DNA of 64,000 nucleotides, from contig JBCCHV010000003.1 in assembly GCA_039028635.1 (NCBI GenBank), positions 1-64,000 of the forward strand. The letters are read 5' to 3'. The translations under genes were made by a program, and so were the position numbers. Position 1 is the first letter of the stretch. Each line of letters begins with the position of its first letter. The notes under the pieces are model-generated. The model was not told the origin of the DNA, did not search any database, and worked only from the letters and a program-made list of their open reading frames with translations. The stretch comes from Acidobacteriota bacterium. Its GTDB lineage: Bacteria; Acidobacteriota; Thermoanaerobaculia; Multivoradales; JBCCEF01. Shown piece after piece: positions 8,516 to 18,530 of the stretch.

Positions 8516-11500
8516 TCAGGGCACGGTCACCGACCATGCGCTGGTATCGCCCGACTCGAAGCCGTCCGCGAAAACCAACGACGGGATCAGCGTGATGCGA
8601 TCGACCAGGGCCACGCTCGAAGCGGCGTCGGTGGTCCGGTAGCGCAAGCGCGGGCGGGCCGAGACTACGTTCTCTGGCAGCTCGACCGAGGCCTTCGACT
8701 CCAGCCACGCCATACCGGTGCCGCCCTCCACGCTCGACATCGCCTGCGACGTCACCAGCGTGCCTTGGCAGCCGCTCTCGTCGAAGAAGTCGAGCTCGAG
8801 CACGACGGCCGGGGACGCGCCGGTCGGGTCGTCGATCCACACGAGCATGGACGATACGAGGCCGACCTGGCTGGCGTCCACCTCGATGCACGGGTGATCC
8901 AAGACCGCCTCCGTGACCGGCATGGCTGCCGTCGCCCCGGAAGATGGCGCCCCATCGGCATCCTCGTCGCTCCAATCGAAGTCGAGCGAGGACCACGGCG
9001 CCAAGGCCTGGTCGAAGTTCGGGTTCTCGAGCAGGCTGGAGGCACGGACGCTGAAGCCGACACCGAAATCGCCCCCGGCCACACCATCCACGTCACCGTC
9101 GAGCAACTGACCGGCGGCGTCCTCGATCTCGTCACCGCAGGCGAGGACCCGGTACCTTCCCTTCTGCAGTGGCAGCCCCGCGCCGAGCTCGAGCCGGCTG
9201 GTCGGCGTGTCGTAGAGCACCGCATCGTCGTAGACCGTCGAGACGATCGTGATCTCCTGATCGTCGCCTTGGAGACCCAGGCAGGACGACGAGACGACGC
9301 CGTCGGCTCCGGCCTCGAACAGCCGGAAGCTGTCGGCGGCCGCGCCACCCGTCACGGACTCGGAGAACGCGAGCAAAATCTGGGTGATCGGCACCTCCAC
9401 GAGGTCGCCGTCGACGAGCCCCTCGGCCAACGGCATGGCCACGGTGTCTACCCCTTCGACGATCGGCGGCAGGTCGACGGGCGTCGCGAGCGCGTCGGTG
9501 TTGTCCGCCGGGTTCACGTCCACTTCCCCACTGTTGGTCGTGATCGACGCTTCGTTGGTGATCTCGGTCACGTCGCGCGAGAGCGACGCATCGACGAGGA
9601 CCACGAAGGCGACGGGCGACGTGTCTCCGCTCGCCAAATCTCCGACGTCGAGGGTGCACGCCGAGCCGGCCGTGGCGTCGGGCACGCATTGCCAACCGGC
9701 GTCGCTCGCCGCGCTGTCGAAGCTGGTGTGGTCGGGCACGGTCCCGTTGAGGACCACCCCGGTCGCATCCGACGGGCCGACGTTGCTGGCGGTGACCTCG
9801 TAGGTCAAGGTGCCGCCTGGCAACACAGCGGACAGGCCGCCGGCCTCCACCAGAGAGACCGCCAGATCGAGCTCGCGCACGATCGAGGTCGACTCGCTGG
9901 CCGTGTCGTTCGACGTATCGCTGTCCCCCTCGTTGACCGCCGTGATGGTCGCCGCGTTGGTGATCACATCCGTGCCCGCGGCCGCCGAGGCGTCCGCTGT
10001 CAGCGTGACGGTCAAGGTCTCACTGGTACCCGCGGCCAAGGTCCCGAGGGTCCAGGTCGTGCCGCTGAACGTGCCGGCCGACGGCACCTCCGAGTCCGCC
10101 GCGACGCCCGTGGGCAGGGTCAAGCTGTTCGACAGCGTCACTCCCGTGGCGTCGGACCGACCGTCGTTGGTGACCGTCACTGTGTAGACCAGGTTGCCCA
10201 CGCCCGAGCCGGCCACCACAGGATCGATCGACTCGCCGACCGACACCGACACGTCGACCCCGCGGCCGATGGACGTCGACTCACTCGCCGTGTCGTTCGA
10301 CGTATCGCTGTCCGCCTCGTTGACCGCCGTGATGGCCGCCGCGTTCGCAATCACGTCGGTGCCCACAGCCGCCGAAGAATCCACGGTCAGCGTGACGGTG
10401 AGGGTGGCACTGGCGCTGCTCGCCAAGGTGCCGAGGGTCCAGGTCGTGCCGCTGAACGTGCCGATGGTCGGCACCTGCGAGTCCGCGGCGACGCCTGCAG
10501 GCAGGGTCAAAACGTTCTCGAGCACGACACCCGTGGCATCGATCAGACCGTTGTTGGTCACCAAGACCGTGTAGACCAGATTGCCGACACCCGCGCCGGC
10601 CACGGCCGGGTCGATCGACTCCGCCACCGACACGGCCAAGTCGAGCTGGCGCGTGATCGAGGTCGACTCGCTCGCTGCGTCGTTCGCGCTGTTGGCATCG
10701 GTTTCGGTGACGGCGGCGACGGTCGCCGCGTTGGTGATCACGTCCGTGCCCGCGGCCGCCGAGGCGTCCACCGTCAAGGTGACGGTCAGCATCGCGCTCC
10801 CACCCGAAGGCAACGAACCGAGGGTCCAGGTCGTACCGCTGAGCGAGCCCGCAGAGGGCACCTGCGACACGACCGTCACACCGGTCGGTAGCGTCAACAC
10901 GTTCTCCAAGACCACACCGGTGGCGTCGCTCGGCCCGCCGTTCGATGCGGTGACTGTGTAGATCAGGTTGCCCATACCGCTGCCGGCGACGGCCGGGTCG
11001 ACCGACTCCACAACCGAGACACCCAGGTCGACCGAGCGTGCGATCGAGGTCGATTCGCTCGCCGTGTCGTTCGAGGCGTCGGTGTCGGTCCCGTCGACCG
11101 CCGTGACGGTGACCGTGTCCGCGATCGTGTCGACGCCCGCGGCGGCCGACGCGGCGGCCGTCAGCGTGACGGCCAGCGTCTCGCTGGCACCCGCACCAAG
11201 CGGGCCCAAGCTCCACGTCGTACCGCTGAACGACCCGGCCGACGGCACCTGCGACACCACCGTTACGCCCAGCGGCAGGGTCAAGGTGTTGTCGAGCACC
11301 ACCCCGGTGGCGTTCACAGGGGCCTCGTTGGTGACCGTCACCGTATAGACGAGGTTGCCGACGCCCGAGCCCGCGACGACCGGGTCGATCGATTCCGCGA
11401 TCGAGACGGCGAGGTCGACGAGTCCGGCCACCGTGGCGCCGTCCGAGAACTCACTGGTGTTGCCTTCGTCGTCGGTGGCGGTGCTGACGACCTGCTGACC

Positions 11501-14500
11501 GGCGGCCAGGCCGAGCGTCGTGATCGCGCCCAGGTTGACCGTCTTGGGGCAGGGCGCCGCGCCGCAATCACCGTAGTCGTCCACGCTGTACTCGGCCATC
11601 CCGAGCGGCAATGCGCCCTGGGCGTTCGCCTCGTCGGCGACGAAGAGCTCGACCGTCAGCGGATAGGTGGCTTGGGCTGGAGGCGTGTCGACCTGGAACG
11701 TCACGAGCAGGTCGCCGGTGGCACCGTCGACGGTGGTCAGCACGGGGAAGTTCTGCCCACGATTGGCGGTGTCGTCGACGTCGCCGGCATCGTTCGGCGT
11801 GCGTCCCGAGGTGCCTCCGACCTCGAGGTCGATCGCGAGTGTGTCGTTGGCGAAGAAGGCGTTGCCGCGAATGGCCACGCCGTCGCTGTCCTCGGGCACG
11901 ATGATGCCGGTGTCGTTGAACGCGAAGGTATTGCCTTCCCCTTCCTCGGATCCGCCGATGAGCGGGTCGGTGACGAAGCCAATCGGCGAGATGTTCACGC
12001 CGATGGTGTTGCCGAGGTCTTCTGTGCCGCCCTTGTCGGTTCCGATGAGGTTGCCCTGGATGATCGGGCGTTGCGAGTTGGCGAGGAAGATCCCGGCGCC
12101 GGGGAACCCCTGGGTTCCGGCGGTGTTGCCCGACATCAGGTTGCCGTCGCCGTCGTCCGGTCCACCGATCCGGTTGTCCTCGCCGAAGAAGTCGAGAATA
12201 CCCATCCCGTTCCCCGTTGCCATCGCGCCCGTTTCGTCCGTGCCGATGACGTTGCATCGCACGATGTTGCTGTCGCTTTGGTTGAGGAAGATGCCGAAAT
12301 CCACGAAGTTGCGGACATTGAGCCCTTGGAGGATCGATCCGCTGGCGCCCTCGCGAAGTTCGAGCCCGTTCAAGACCAGGCCGGCGCCGCCGATGTCGCC
12401 CTCCAGGACGATCTGGTAGGCGCCGCGATCCGCGATCGCATCGGTACAAACGGTCTCGTTGCCGGCCTGGGAGGCGCCGTCAACGATGAGCGGTTGCTGA
12501 ATCGCCGGCAGGTTCGAGGCGGGCGCGATGACGTGGGGACCCTCGCCCGCGATGTGGAAGGTGAGCCAGCTCAGGCCGGAGGCGCTATTCGCGTTGAGGA
12601 TCGCCTGGCGAAGGGAGCCGACGCCGCTGTCAGCGGTGGTGGTCACCACGTAGGCGTCGACCCCGACCGATGCGGAGAACTCACTGGTGTTCCCGTTGGC
12701 GTCCGTCGCGGTGGCCACGAGCACGTCGCCGGTCGCGACCAGTCCAGGATTCGTGAAGGTGACGACGACGGGCGATTGCGCGTCGGCCGTGCCGTACGTC
12801 TTGCTGCCGACGTAGACGGCGCCTTCTTCGCCGTCGCCGTCCGCCACATAGAGGTCGACGGTGAGCGGATAGGCCGAGTTGGCGGTCGCGCTGTCGACCA
12901 GGTAGGCGATCTCGAGCACGCCGCTCATGGTCGTGGCGCTCAGGATCTGCGGCGTGTTCTGGAGCTGGTTGGTCCCGGTGTCCGCGTCGTCCGCATCGTT
13001 CGCGGTCACACCGTCATTGCCCAGGTCGATGCCCAAGCCGGTATTGGCGAAGATGCGGTTGCCGCGAATCGTATGCCCGACCGTGACGCTCTGGTCGAGA
13101 ACCCCCACGTCGTTGTAGGCGATCACGTTGCCTTCACGCTCGCCGGTGCCACCGACCGTCGCGGTGCCGGCTTGGAAGTCCAGAAGAACGCCCGCGCCAC
13201 CGTTGCCGAGGGGGGCGAGCCCCGTCTTGTCGGTGCCAATGAAGTTGCCCTGGATGGTCTCGTCGAGGGCATTCACGCCGCGCAGGGCGAGACCGTCGCC
13301 CGTGTTGCCGGAAATCAGGTTGCCGTCGCCTTGATCGGAGCCGCCGACCGTCACGTTCGCGACGCTGCCGATGAAGATGCCGAGCACGTTGGCCGCCGCG
13401 GCGAGGCCAGTCTCGTCGGTGCCGATGAAGTTGCACTGAATGGACTGCAAACTGGCGCCGGCACCGGTGACCGAGATGGCTGTGTTCGCCCCACGGATGT
13501 TGAGCCCGCGGATCGTAGAGCCGCCCGAATTGGAGAAGAGCTGAAGGCCCCTGCTGGCGACGCCGTTGCCATCGATCACGATGCCGTAGGGCGGTCGATC
13601 GGGAATGGCCTGCTTGCAGACGCCCTCGCTGCCCGGCTGCGACGCGCCATCGATGATGACCGGATCCACGATGTCGGGCAAATTCGACGCCAGGGTGATC
13701 ACGTGCGGTCCGGCGCCCGGAATGGCGAAGGTGATGGTGTCGAGCCCTGCCTGCGTGTTGGCGCACGTGATGGCCTCGCGCAGAGAGCCGAGTCCGGTGT
13801 CGGCGGCGGTGGTCACCGTCAGGCAACCGGCTGCGGCGGTGGTCGTGCTCGAGAACTGCGAGGTGTTGCCATTCGCGTCCGTGGCCGTGGCGAGCACGGT
13901 ATCGCCATCCGCCACGTCGCCGCCCAACGCGATGCTCGCCGCCTTCGTGCACGGGGCGGCGCCGCATCCCGCGTAGTCGCTCGCGGTGTACGCATCGAAG
14001 CCCAGGTAGGTCATGCCCTCCTGACCGTCTCCGTCGGCCATGAAGAACTCGACCCGCAGCGGGTACGCGGCGTTGGTGGTCGTCGCGTCGACGGCATAGC
14101 TGATCTCGAGGGTGCCGCCGTCGATGATCGGCGTGCCGGTCAAGACCGGGAAGTTCTGAAGCTGGTTGTTGCCCGTATCGGGGTCACCCGCGTCGTTGGT
14201 GCCGCCGCCCGCCCCCAAGTCGATGCCCAATTGGGTGTTCGAGAAAATGTGGTTACCGAGAAGCGCAACGCGCGAGCTTTGCCCGACGGTGACGCCCTGG
14301 GCGCCGTTGAAAGCGATGGTGTTGCCGTCGCCGACGTCGGTGCCACCGATGGTGATGCCGTCCGCCGTGCGGGTGAAACCCGCGGCGATGCCCTGATCGC
14401 CGTTGGCGAGGGGTTGGGTGCCCGTGAGATCGGTGCCGATGAGGTTGCGCTTCATCTCCAGGCCGTCGACGTCGTCGACGATGACGCCGATGGCGGCGTT

Positions 14501-17500
14501 CCCGGAGATCAGGTTGTCGAGGATGGCGAGATCCTCCTGCGTTCCAGAGAAGCTGCTGACGACCACGCCGAAGTCGTTGGGCAGCGCCGCCGTACCGGTC
14601 TTGTCGGTGCCGATGAAGTTGTGCTGCAGGCGATTGCCCGAACCCCCATTGATGAACCTGACGCCGGCCACATTGCTGAGGGGGGAGGCGACAATCAGAT
14701 TGCCCTGGGTCGCGTCGGCGCCGCCGACCGTCACGTTATTCCCGGCCTCGATCCGTACTTCGCCATTGACGCCCACGCGGCTCATGCCGGTTTCGTTCGT
14801 GCCGAGGAAGTTGCAGGCGACGACGTGATTCGCGCTGCCGTCCACGTGGATCAGGCGACCGGAGAACCCGCGGACGTTGAGGCCCCGAATGGTCGATCCA
14901 TCGGAGCCGGCACCCAGCCTAAAGCCGGTCGAACTGACGATGACCTGGTAGGTGGGCCGGTCGGGAATCGCCGTGGTGCACACGGTGCCGTTGCCCGATT
15001 GCGTCGTGCCGTCGATCGTGACGGGCGCCGTGATCGTGGGCAGCGCGGTGCTGAGCGCGATCTCGTGCGGCCCGGTACCAGGGATGGCAAAGGTGATGGT
15101 GTCGTGCTCGGGCGTGGCGTTGGCGCAGGTGACAGCCTCACGTAGGGAACCGGTGCCGCTGTCGGCGGTGGTGGTGACGTTCAGGCAGCCCGGGGCCATG
15201 AGGGCCACGGAGGTCGAGAACTCGCTGGTGTTGCCGTTCGCGTCGGTGGCGAGGGCGACCACCCGATCGCCGGCGCCGAGGCCGAAAGTCGACGCCGTGA
15301 CCGACACCACGACGTCGCCCGGGTGGTCGCCGGCCTCGAAGACGTCCGAGAAGAGCAGGGTCTGCCCTTCCTCGACGTCCGCGTCCGGCGTGTAGAAATC
15401 CACCGCAATCGGATACGCCTGGTTCGACGGATCCGAATCGACGGTGTAGGTGATCTGGGCCTCGGTATCGACGATCAAGGCGCCCACCAGCGCAGGCGCG
15501 TTTTGCAGCAGGTTGGCGCCAAGATCAGCGTCGGCCGCGTCGTTGGCCGTGGCACCGTCGGCGCCGAGGTCGATGGCGAGGCCAGTGTTCTGGAAGAAGC
15601 TGTTGCCGCGGAGGTTGTTGGCCACGCCGCTCGCCGCGAGAATGCCCGTGACGTTGAAGGCGATCTCGTTGGCGTCCACGGCGAGCAGGCCACCGACGGT
15701 GTTGCCCGCGGAGGCGAGGGAGACACCGACCGTGTTGCTCATCGCAAGCATGCCGGTCTCGTCCGTGCCGATGCCGTTGCAGCGGATCGTATGGTCGGCG
15801 CTCAGCGCGACGATGGCGGCATTGCCGTTGCGGAGGTTGAGTCCCTGGATCGTCGAGCCCTCGGAGCCCGCGACCAGGGTCAGAAGGTCCGGACGCCCGC
15901 CCGCGGCACCGTCGATCACGATCTGGTAATCGGGCCGGCTGGCGAGATCGGTGCTGCACACCGTCTCGGCACCCGGCTGCGTGGCACCATCGATCGCCGT
16001 CACGCCGGTGATCGGCGGCAGGGCCGATAGAGGGCTGATCACGTGGGGTCCGCTGCCCGCGATGTCGAAGGTGATCATCGTCGGCACGGACTGCGGGTTG
16101 CTGTCGAGGATGGCCTGGCGCAGGGAGCCCGCGCCGGCGTCGTTGGTGTTGGTGACCTCGAAGGCGCAGCTCGAGCTGACGGCGATGGCGGGCGAAAATT
16201 CGGAGGTGTCGCCCAAGTTGCTCTGGGCCGTGGCAACCAGCGGGTCGCCGAACGTCACCCCCAGGTCGGCGCCCGTTCCCAGGACCGTGGATCTCACGTT
16301 GGGGAAGAACGTGTAGTTCGCCCTGCCGAGGGAGACAGCGCCCTCTTCGGCGTCGGCATCCGCGAGGAAGAACTCGAGGACATGGGTATTGGAACCCGTC
16401 GCCTGGCTCGAAGACAGGCTGTACTCGACGGTCAACTGATCGGAGCAGTCGAGGCTTGCGCTCACCAGGTCCGGGAAGTTCTGTCGCCGGTTGGGCCCAC
16501 CGTCACCGTCATTGTTGTCGTTCGGCGTCACGCCGTCATCTGCGAGGTCGATCCCGAGCCCGTCGTTCTCGAAGATGAAGTTCTGATCGATGCGGTTGCC
16601 CTGACTGGTGCCGCCGACAATGTTGACGCCGTTGCCGTCGTTGAATGCAATGGTATTGGCCAGGGTCGGGCCGTCGCTCTGAAACTGACCAATGCGGGAG
16701 TTTTCGATGTTGTTGCCGAAGTTGATGCCATCGAGTCCGTTCCCGAGATCGACCGTTTCGGTGCGGTCGGTCCCGATGAAGTTGCCGAGAATGAAAACGC
16801 GCGTCCGCAGGTTGTTGTTTTCATCGGTCACGTGGATGCCGTGCCCGACGTTGCCGCCGATGACGTTGCTGAAGGTATTTCTGCGGAAGCCGACCCCCAC
16901 GTTCAGGAGCTCGGTGCTGCCCCCGTCGTCGTTGAAAATCGTGATGCCGTTGCCACCGTTCGGAACCGCAGCGGTCTCGTCGGCGTTGGTTCCGATGGAG
17001 TTGCAGTGGACATCCGTATTGTCGGCCTCATGCCCTGAGATAAGGACGCCATCCCCGACGTTGCCTGAGATGAGATTGCCGTTGTTGCAGCCCCCGAAAC
17101 CGATGGAGTTGTCCGCACCGGTGACCGTGACGCCATGGCTACCGTTGGACACGGCAAAGGTGCCGCTGATGTCCGTGCCGATGTAGTTGGAAACCACTTC
17201 GTTGTCGTCACCGTCGACGGACACGCCAACGCCCGTGTTGCCGGAGATGACGTTCCGCCCGCTTCGACCGATGTCGTTGTCATCACCTGCGATGAAAATA
17301 CCCACGCCGTTGGGCACCGCAAAGGTGCCGGAGACGTCCGTGCCGATGAGGTTGGCATCGACCCTTGTACCGGTTCCGCCGATGCTGACGCCTCGGTTGG
17401 CATTACCGGAAATCAGGTTGCCGTTGCCTGACCTGCCGACCTCGTGATTTCCACTGATAGAAACGCCGATATTGTTCGGCACCGCGCCGGTTCCGGCGCG

Positions 17501-18298
17501 ATTGGTCCCGATGAAATTGTCGAGAATGCTGATACTGCCGATCACCGAGCCGACACGAATACCGTTGCCGTTGCCTGAAATCAGGCTGGTTCGAATGGTG
17601 CTTCCTCCAGCGGCAGCCTGGAGGTCGAAGCCTCGATTGGTCCCCTGCGTGGCTGAAGAACCGTCCGCGTTCGTACCGACGAAGTTGCACTCAAACGTAT
17701 GGTTGCCCGACTGAACGATGATCGTACGGAAGTTGAATCCTTGCAGGTTCAATCCCTTGACGGTCGATCCGTCGCTGCCGTCACTGAAGCGAAACGCGGT
17801 GTTGGCCCCGGCACCGGTCAGGAGGTCTCCCAAGATCGAAAGGGTGTAGGTTGGCCGATCGGGGATCGGCATGGTGCATGCACCAGAATTGCCCGGCTGG
17901 GTCGTGCCGTCGAGAACGACCGGATCGGTGACGATCAACTGATCGACCAACTCGATCTCGACTGGGGCGGTGCCAGGGATGTTGAATGCGATCGTGTCCG
18001 TGCCCGAGCCGGTGGTGCAGTCGCCGCTGGTGGTGTTGTTGTTGGCGTTGGCGTTGTTGAGGGCCTCGCGGAGGGTGCACACACCGTCGCCTTGGGTCTC
18101 GTTGTCGAGGCTCGAGTTGACCGTGATGGTGGCGGCCCACATGGGCTCGGCGGCTACCAGGAGGGCCAGCCCGGCGAAGAGTAGCGTCGTGAGCCAACGG
18201 CCACGTGTCCGCCGGCTGGCGGTCGAGTCCGACGAGACGCCGGGGATGGGCGGGTCGATCCGGGGAAGGACGGAGGGGGGGGTGTGGATGAACGTCAT
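8516..18298 (-). CDS. Giant secreted CSLREA / beta-helix / DUF11 protein
   Basis: A 3260-aa extracellular protein. A GAGG site lies upstream of the ATG at 18298, and the signal peptide RRTRGRWLTTLLFAGLALL ends near residue 55; the frame is open further upstream but lacks these signals. The mature protein opens with a CSLREA domain (ITVNSSLDNETQGDGVCTLR). Five blocks follow, each with a T..AD.G.GSLR(E/Q)A start, a FAIPG.GPH.I...LP.I..P element and many GN.IGTD.TG.....N right-handed beta-helix rungs. Then come four near-identical DUF11 (beta-sandwich) repeats, a fifth diverged DUF11, an Ig-like part and a C-terminal sandwich ending VFADGFESGDTSAWSVTVP. Likely a surface or released adhesin or matrix protein; ligand unknown. 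The 3' end abuts an IS3 remnant but keeps the family-typical ending, so it appears complete. Confidence 0.9.
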   Translation of the reverse strand: MTFIHTPPSVLPRIDPPIPGVSSDSTASRRTRGRWLTTLLFAGLALLVAAEPMWAATITVNSSLDNETQGDGVCTLREALNNANANNNTTSGDCTTGSGTDTIAFNIPGTAPVEIELVDQLIVTDPVVLDGTTQPGNSGACTMPIPDRPTYTLSILGDLLTGAGANTAFRFSDGSDGSTVKGLNLQGFNFRTIIVQSGNHTFECNFVGTNADGSSATQGTNRGFDLQAAAGGSTIRTSLISGNGNGIRVGSVIGSISILDNFIGTNRAGTGAVPNNIGVSISGNHEVGRSGNGNLISGNANRGVSIGGTGTRVDANLIGTDVSGTFAVPNGVGIFIAGDDNDIGRSGRNVISGNTGVGVSVDGDDNEVVSNYIGTDISGTFAVSNGSHGVTVTGADNSIGFGGCNNGNLISGNVGDGVLISGHEADNTDVHCNSIGTNADETAAVPNGGNGITIFNDDGGSTELLNVGVGFRRNTFSNVIGGNVGHGIHVTDENNNLRTRVFILGNFIGTDRTETVDLGNGLDGINFGNNIENSRIGQFQSDGPTLANTIAFNDGNGVNIVGGTSQGNRIDQNFIFENDGLGIDLADDGVTPNDNNDGDGGPNRRQNFPDLVSASLDCSDQLTVEYSLSSSQATGSNTHVLEFFLADADAEEGAVSLGRANYTFFPNVRSTVLGTGADLGVTFGDPLVATAQSNLGDTSEFSPAIAVSSSCAFEVTNTNDAGAGSLRQAILDSNPQSVPTMITFDIAGSGPHVISPLSALPPITGVTAIDGATQPGAETVCSTDLASRPDYQIVIDGAAGGRPDLLTLVAGSEGSTIQGLNLRNGNAAIVALSADHTIRCNGIGTDETGMLAMSNTVGVSLASAGNTVGGLLAVDANEIAFNVTGILAASGVANNLRGNSFFQNTGLAIDLGADGATANDAADADLGANLLQNAPALVGALIVDTEAQITYTVDSDPSNQAYPIAVDFYTPDADVEEGQTLLFSDVFEAGDHPGDVVVSVTASTFGLGAGDRVVALATDANGNTSEFSTSVALMAPGCLNVTTTADSGTGSLREAVTCANATPEHDTITFAIPGTGPHEIALSTALPTITAPVTIDGTTQSGNGTVCTTAIPDRPTYQVIVSSTGFRLGAGSDGSTIRGLNVRGFSGRLIHVDGSANHVVACNFLGTNETGMSRVGVNGEVRIEAGNNVTVGGADATQGNLIVASPLSNVAGVRFINGGSGNRLQHNFIGTDKTGTAALPNDFGVVVSSFSGTQEDLAILDNLISGNAAIGVIVDDVDGLEMKRNLIGTDLTGTQPLANGDQGIAAGFTRTADGITIGGTDVGDGNTIAFNGAQGVTVGQSSRVALLGNHIFSNTQLGIDLGAGGGTNDAGDPDTGNNQLQNFPVLTGTPIIDGGTLEISYAVDATTTNAAYPLRVEFFMADGDGQEGMTYLGFDAYTASDYAGCGAAPCTKAASIALGGDVADGDTVLATATDANGNTSQFSSTTTAAAGCLTVTTAADTGLGSLREAITCANTQAGLDTITFAIPGAGPHVITLASNLPDIVDPVIIDGASQPGSEGVCKQAIPDRPPYGIVIDGNGVASRGLQLFSNSGGSTIRGLNIRGANTAISVTGAGASLQSIQCNFIGTDETGLAAAANVLGIFIGSVANVTVGGSDQGDGNLISGNTGDGLALRGVNALDETIQGNFIGTDKTGLAPLGNGGAGVLLDFQAGTATVGGTGEREGNVIAYNDVGVLDQSVTVGHTIRGNRIFANTGLGIDLGNDGVTANDADDADTGTNQLQNTPQILSATTMSGVLEIAYLVDSATANSAYPLTVDLYVADGDGEEGAVYVGSKTYGTADAQSPVVVTFTNPGLVATGDVLVATATDANGNTSEFSASVGVDAYVVTTTADSGVGSLRQAILNANSASGLSWLTFHIAGEGPHVIAPASNLPAIQQPLIVDGASQAGNETVCTDAIADRGAYQIVLEGDIGGAGLVLNGLELREGASGSILQGLNVRNFVDFGIFLNQSDSNIVRCNVIGTDETGAMATGNGMGILDFFGEDNRIGGPDDGDGNLMSGNTAGTQGFPGAGIFLANSQRPIIQGNLIGTDKGGTEDLGNTIGVNISPIGFVTDPLIGGSEEGEGNTFAFNDTGIIVPEDSDGVAIRGNAFFANDTLAIDLEVGGTSGRTPNDAGDVDDTANRGQNFPVLTTVDGATGDLLVTFQVDTPPAQATYPLTVELFVADEANAQGALPLGMAEYSVDDYGDCGAAPCPKTVNLGAITTLGLAAGQQVVSTATDDEGNTSEFSDGATVAGLVDLAVSIAESIDPVVAGSGVGNLVYTVTVTNEAPVNATGVVLDNTLTLPLGVTVVSQVPSAGSFSGTTWSLGPLGAGASETLAVTLTAAASAAAGVDTIADTVTVTAVDGTDTDASNDTASESTSIARSVDLGVSVVESVDPAVAGSGMGNLIYTVTASNGGPSDATGVVLENVLTLPTGVTVVSQVPSAGSLSGTTWTLGSLPSGGSAMLTVTLTVDASAAAGTDVITNAATVAAVTETDANSANDAASESTSITRQLDLAVSVAESIDPAVAGAGVGNLVYTVLVTNNGLIDATGVVLENVLTLPAGVAADSQVPTIGTFSGTTWTLGTLASSASATLTVTLTVDSSAAVGTDVIANAAAITAVNEADSDTSNDTASESTSIGRGVDVSVSVGESIDPVVAGSGVGNLVYTVTVTNDGRSDATGVTLSNSLTLPTGVAADSEVPSAGTFSGTTWTLGTLAAGTSETLTVTLTADASAAAGTDVITNAATITAVNEGDSDTSNDTASESTSIVRELDLAVSLVEAGGLSAVLPGGTLTYEVTASNVGPSDATGVVLNGTVPDHTSFDSAASDAGWQCVPDATAGSACTLDVGDLASGDTSPVAFVVLVDASLSRDVTEITNEASITTNSGEVDVNPADNTDALATPVDLPPIVEGVDTVAMPLAEGLVDGDLVEVPITQILLAFSESVTGGAAADSFRLFEAGADGVVSSSCLGLQGDDQEITIVSTVYDDAVLYDTPTSRLELGAGLPLQKGRYRVLACGDEIEDAAGQLLDGDVDGVAGGDFGVGFSVRASSLLENPNFDQALAPWSSLDFDWSDEDADGAPSSGATAAMPVTEAVLDHPCIEVDASQVGLVSSMLVWIDDPTGASPAVVLELDFFDESGCQGTLVTSQAMSSVEGGTGMAWLESKASVELPENVVSARPRLRYRTTDAASSVALVDRITLIPSLVFADGFESGDTSAWSVTVP
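9871..11427 (-). repeat. Four tandem 387-bp repeats encoding DUF11 domains
   Basis: Four in-frame units of 387 bases (129 aa) within the giant gene, each beginning (D/V)(L/V)(A/G/S)VS...ES(I/V)DP and ending in SNDTASESTSI. They are similar enough at DNA level to recombine, so copy number may vary between strains or be collapsed in assemblies. Edges are approximate. Confidence 0.85.
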
Positions 18299-18530
18299 GG
18301 CAGGGATCCTCTGAATCGATGTTCGGGCGTACCGGACGCCCCCCGACTCATCGCCGAGCGCGAAACGCCCCGGTTCGGAGGCCGCCCTACCAAGGCATGC
18401 GCAGGAATCGCAAGCAGTGGCACATCCACCGTCAACACCAGTAAGTGCCGCACAGACTTGGTCTCGGTCTGAACCGACTCTCGGGGACCGGCGCCTAGAC
18501 TTTGAATGTGCGGGAAGAAGCGGTCGCCTA

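Noticed and set aside
8486-15145. Very long plus-strand ORFs (801 and 1157 codons) opposite the giant gene
   Set aside because: They mirror the minus-strand codons of the repeat-rich giant gene, are rich in Arg, Gly and Asp without domains, and lack ribosome sites. They are shadows of high GC codon use.
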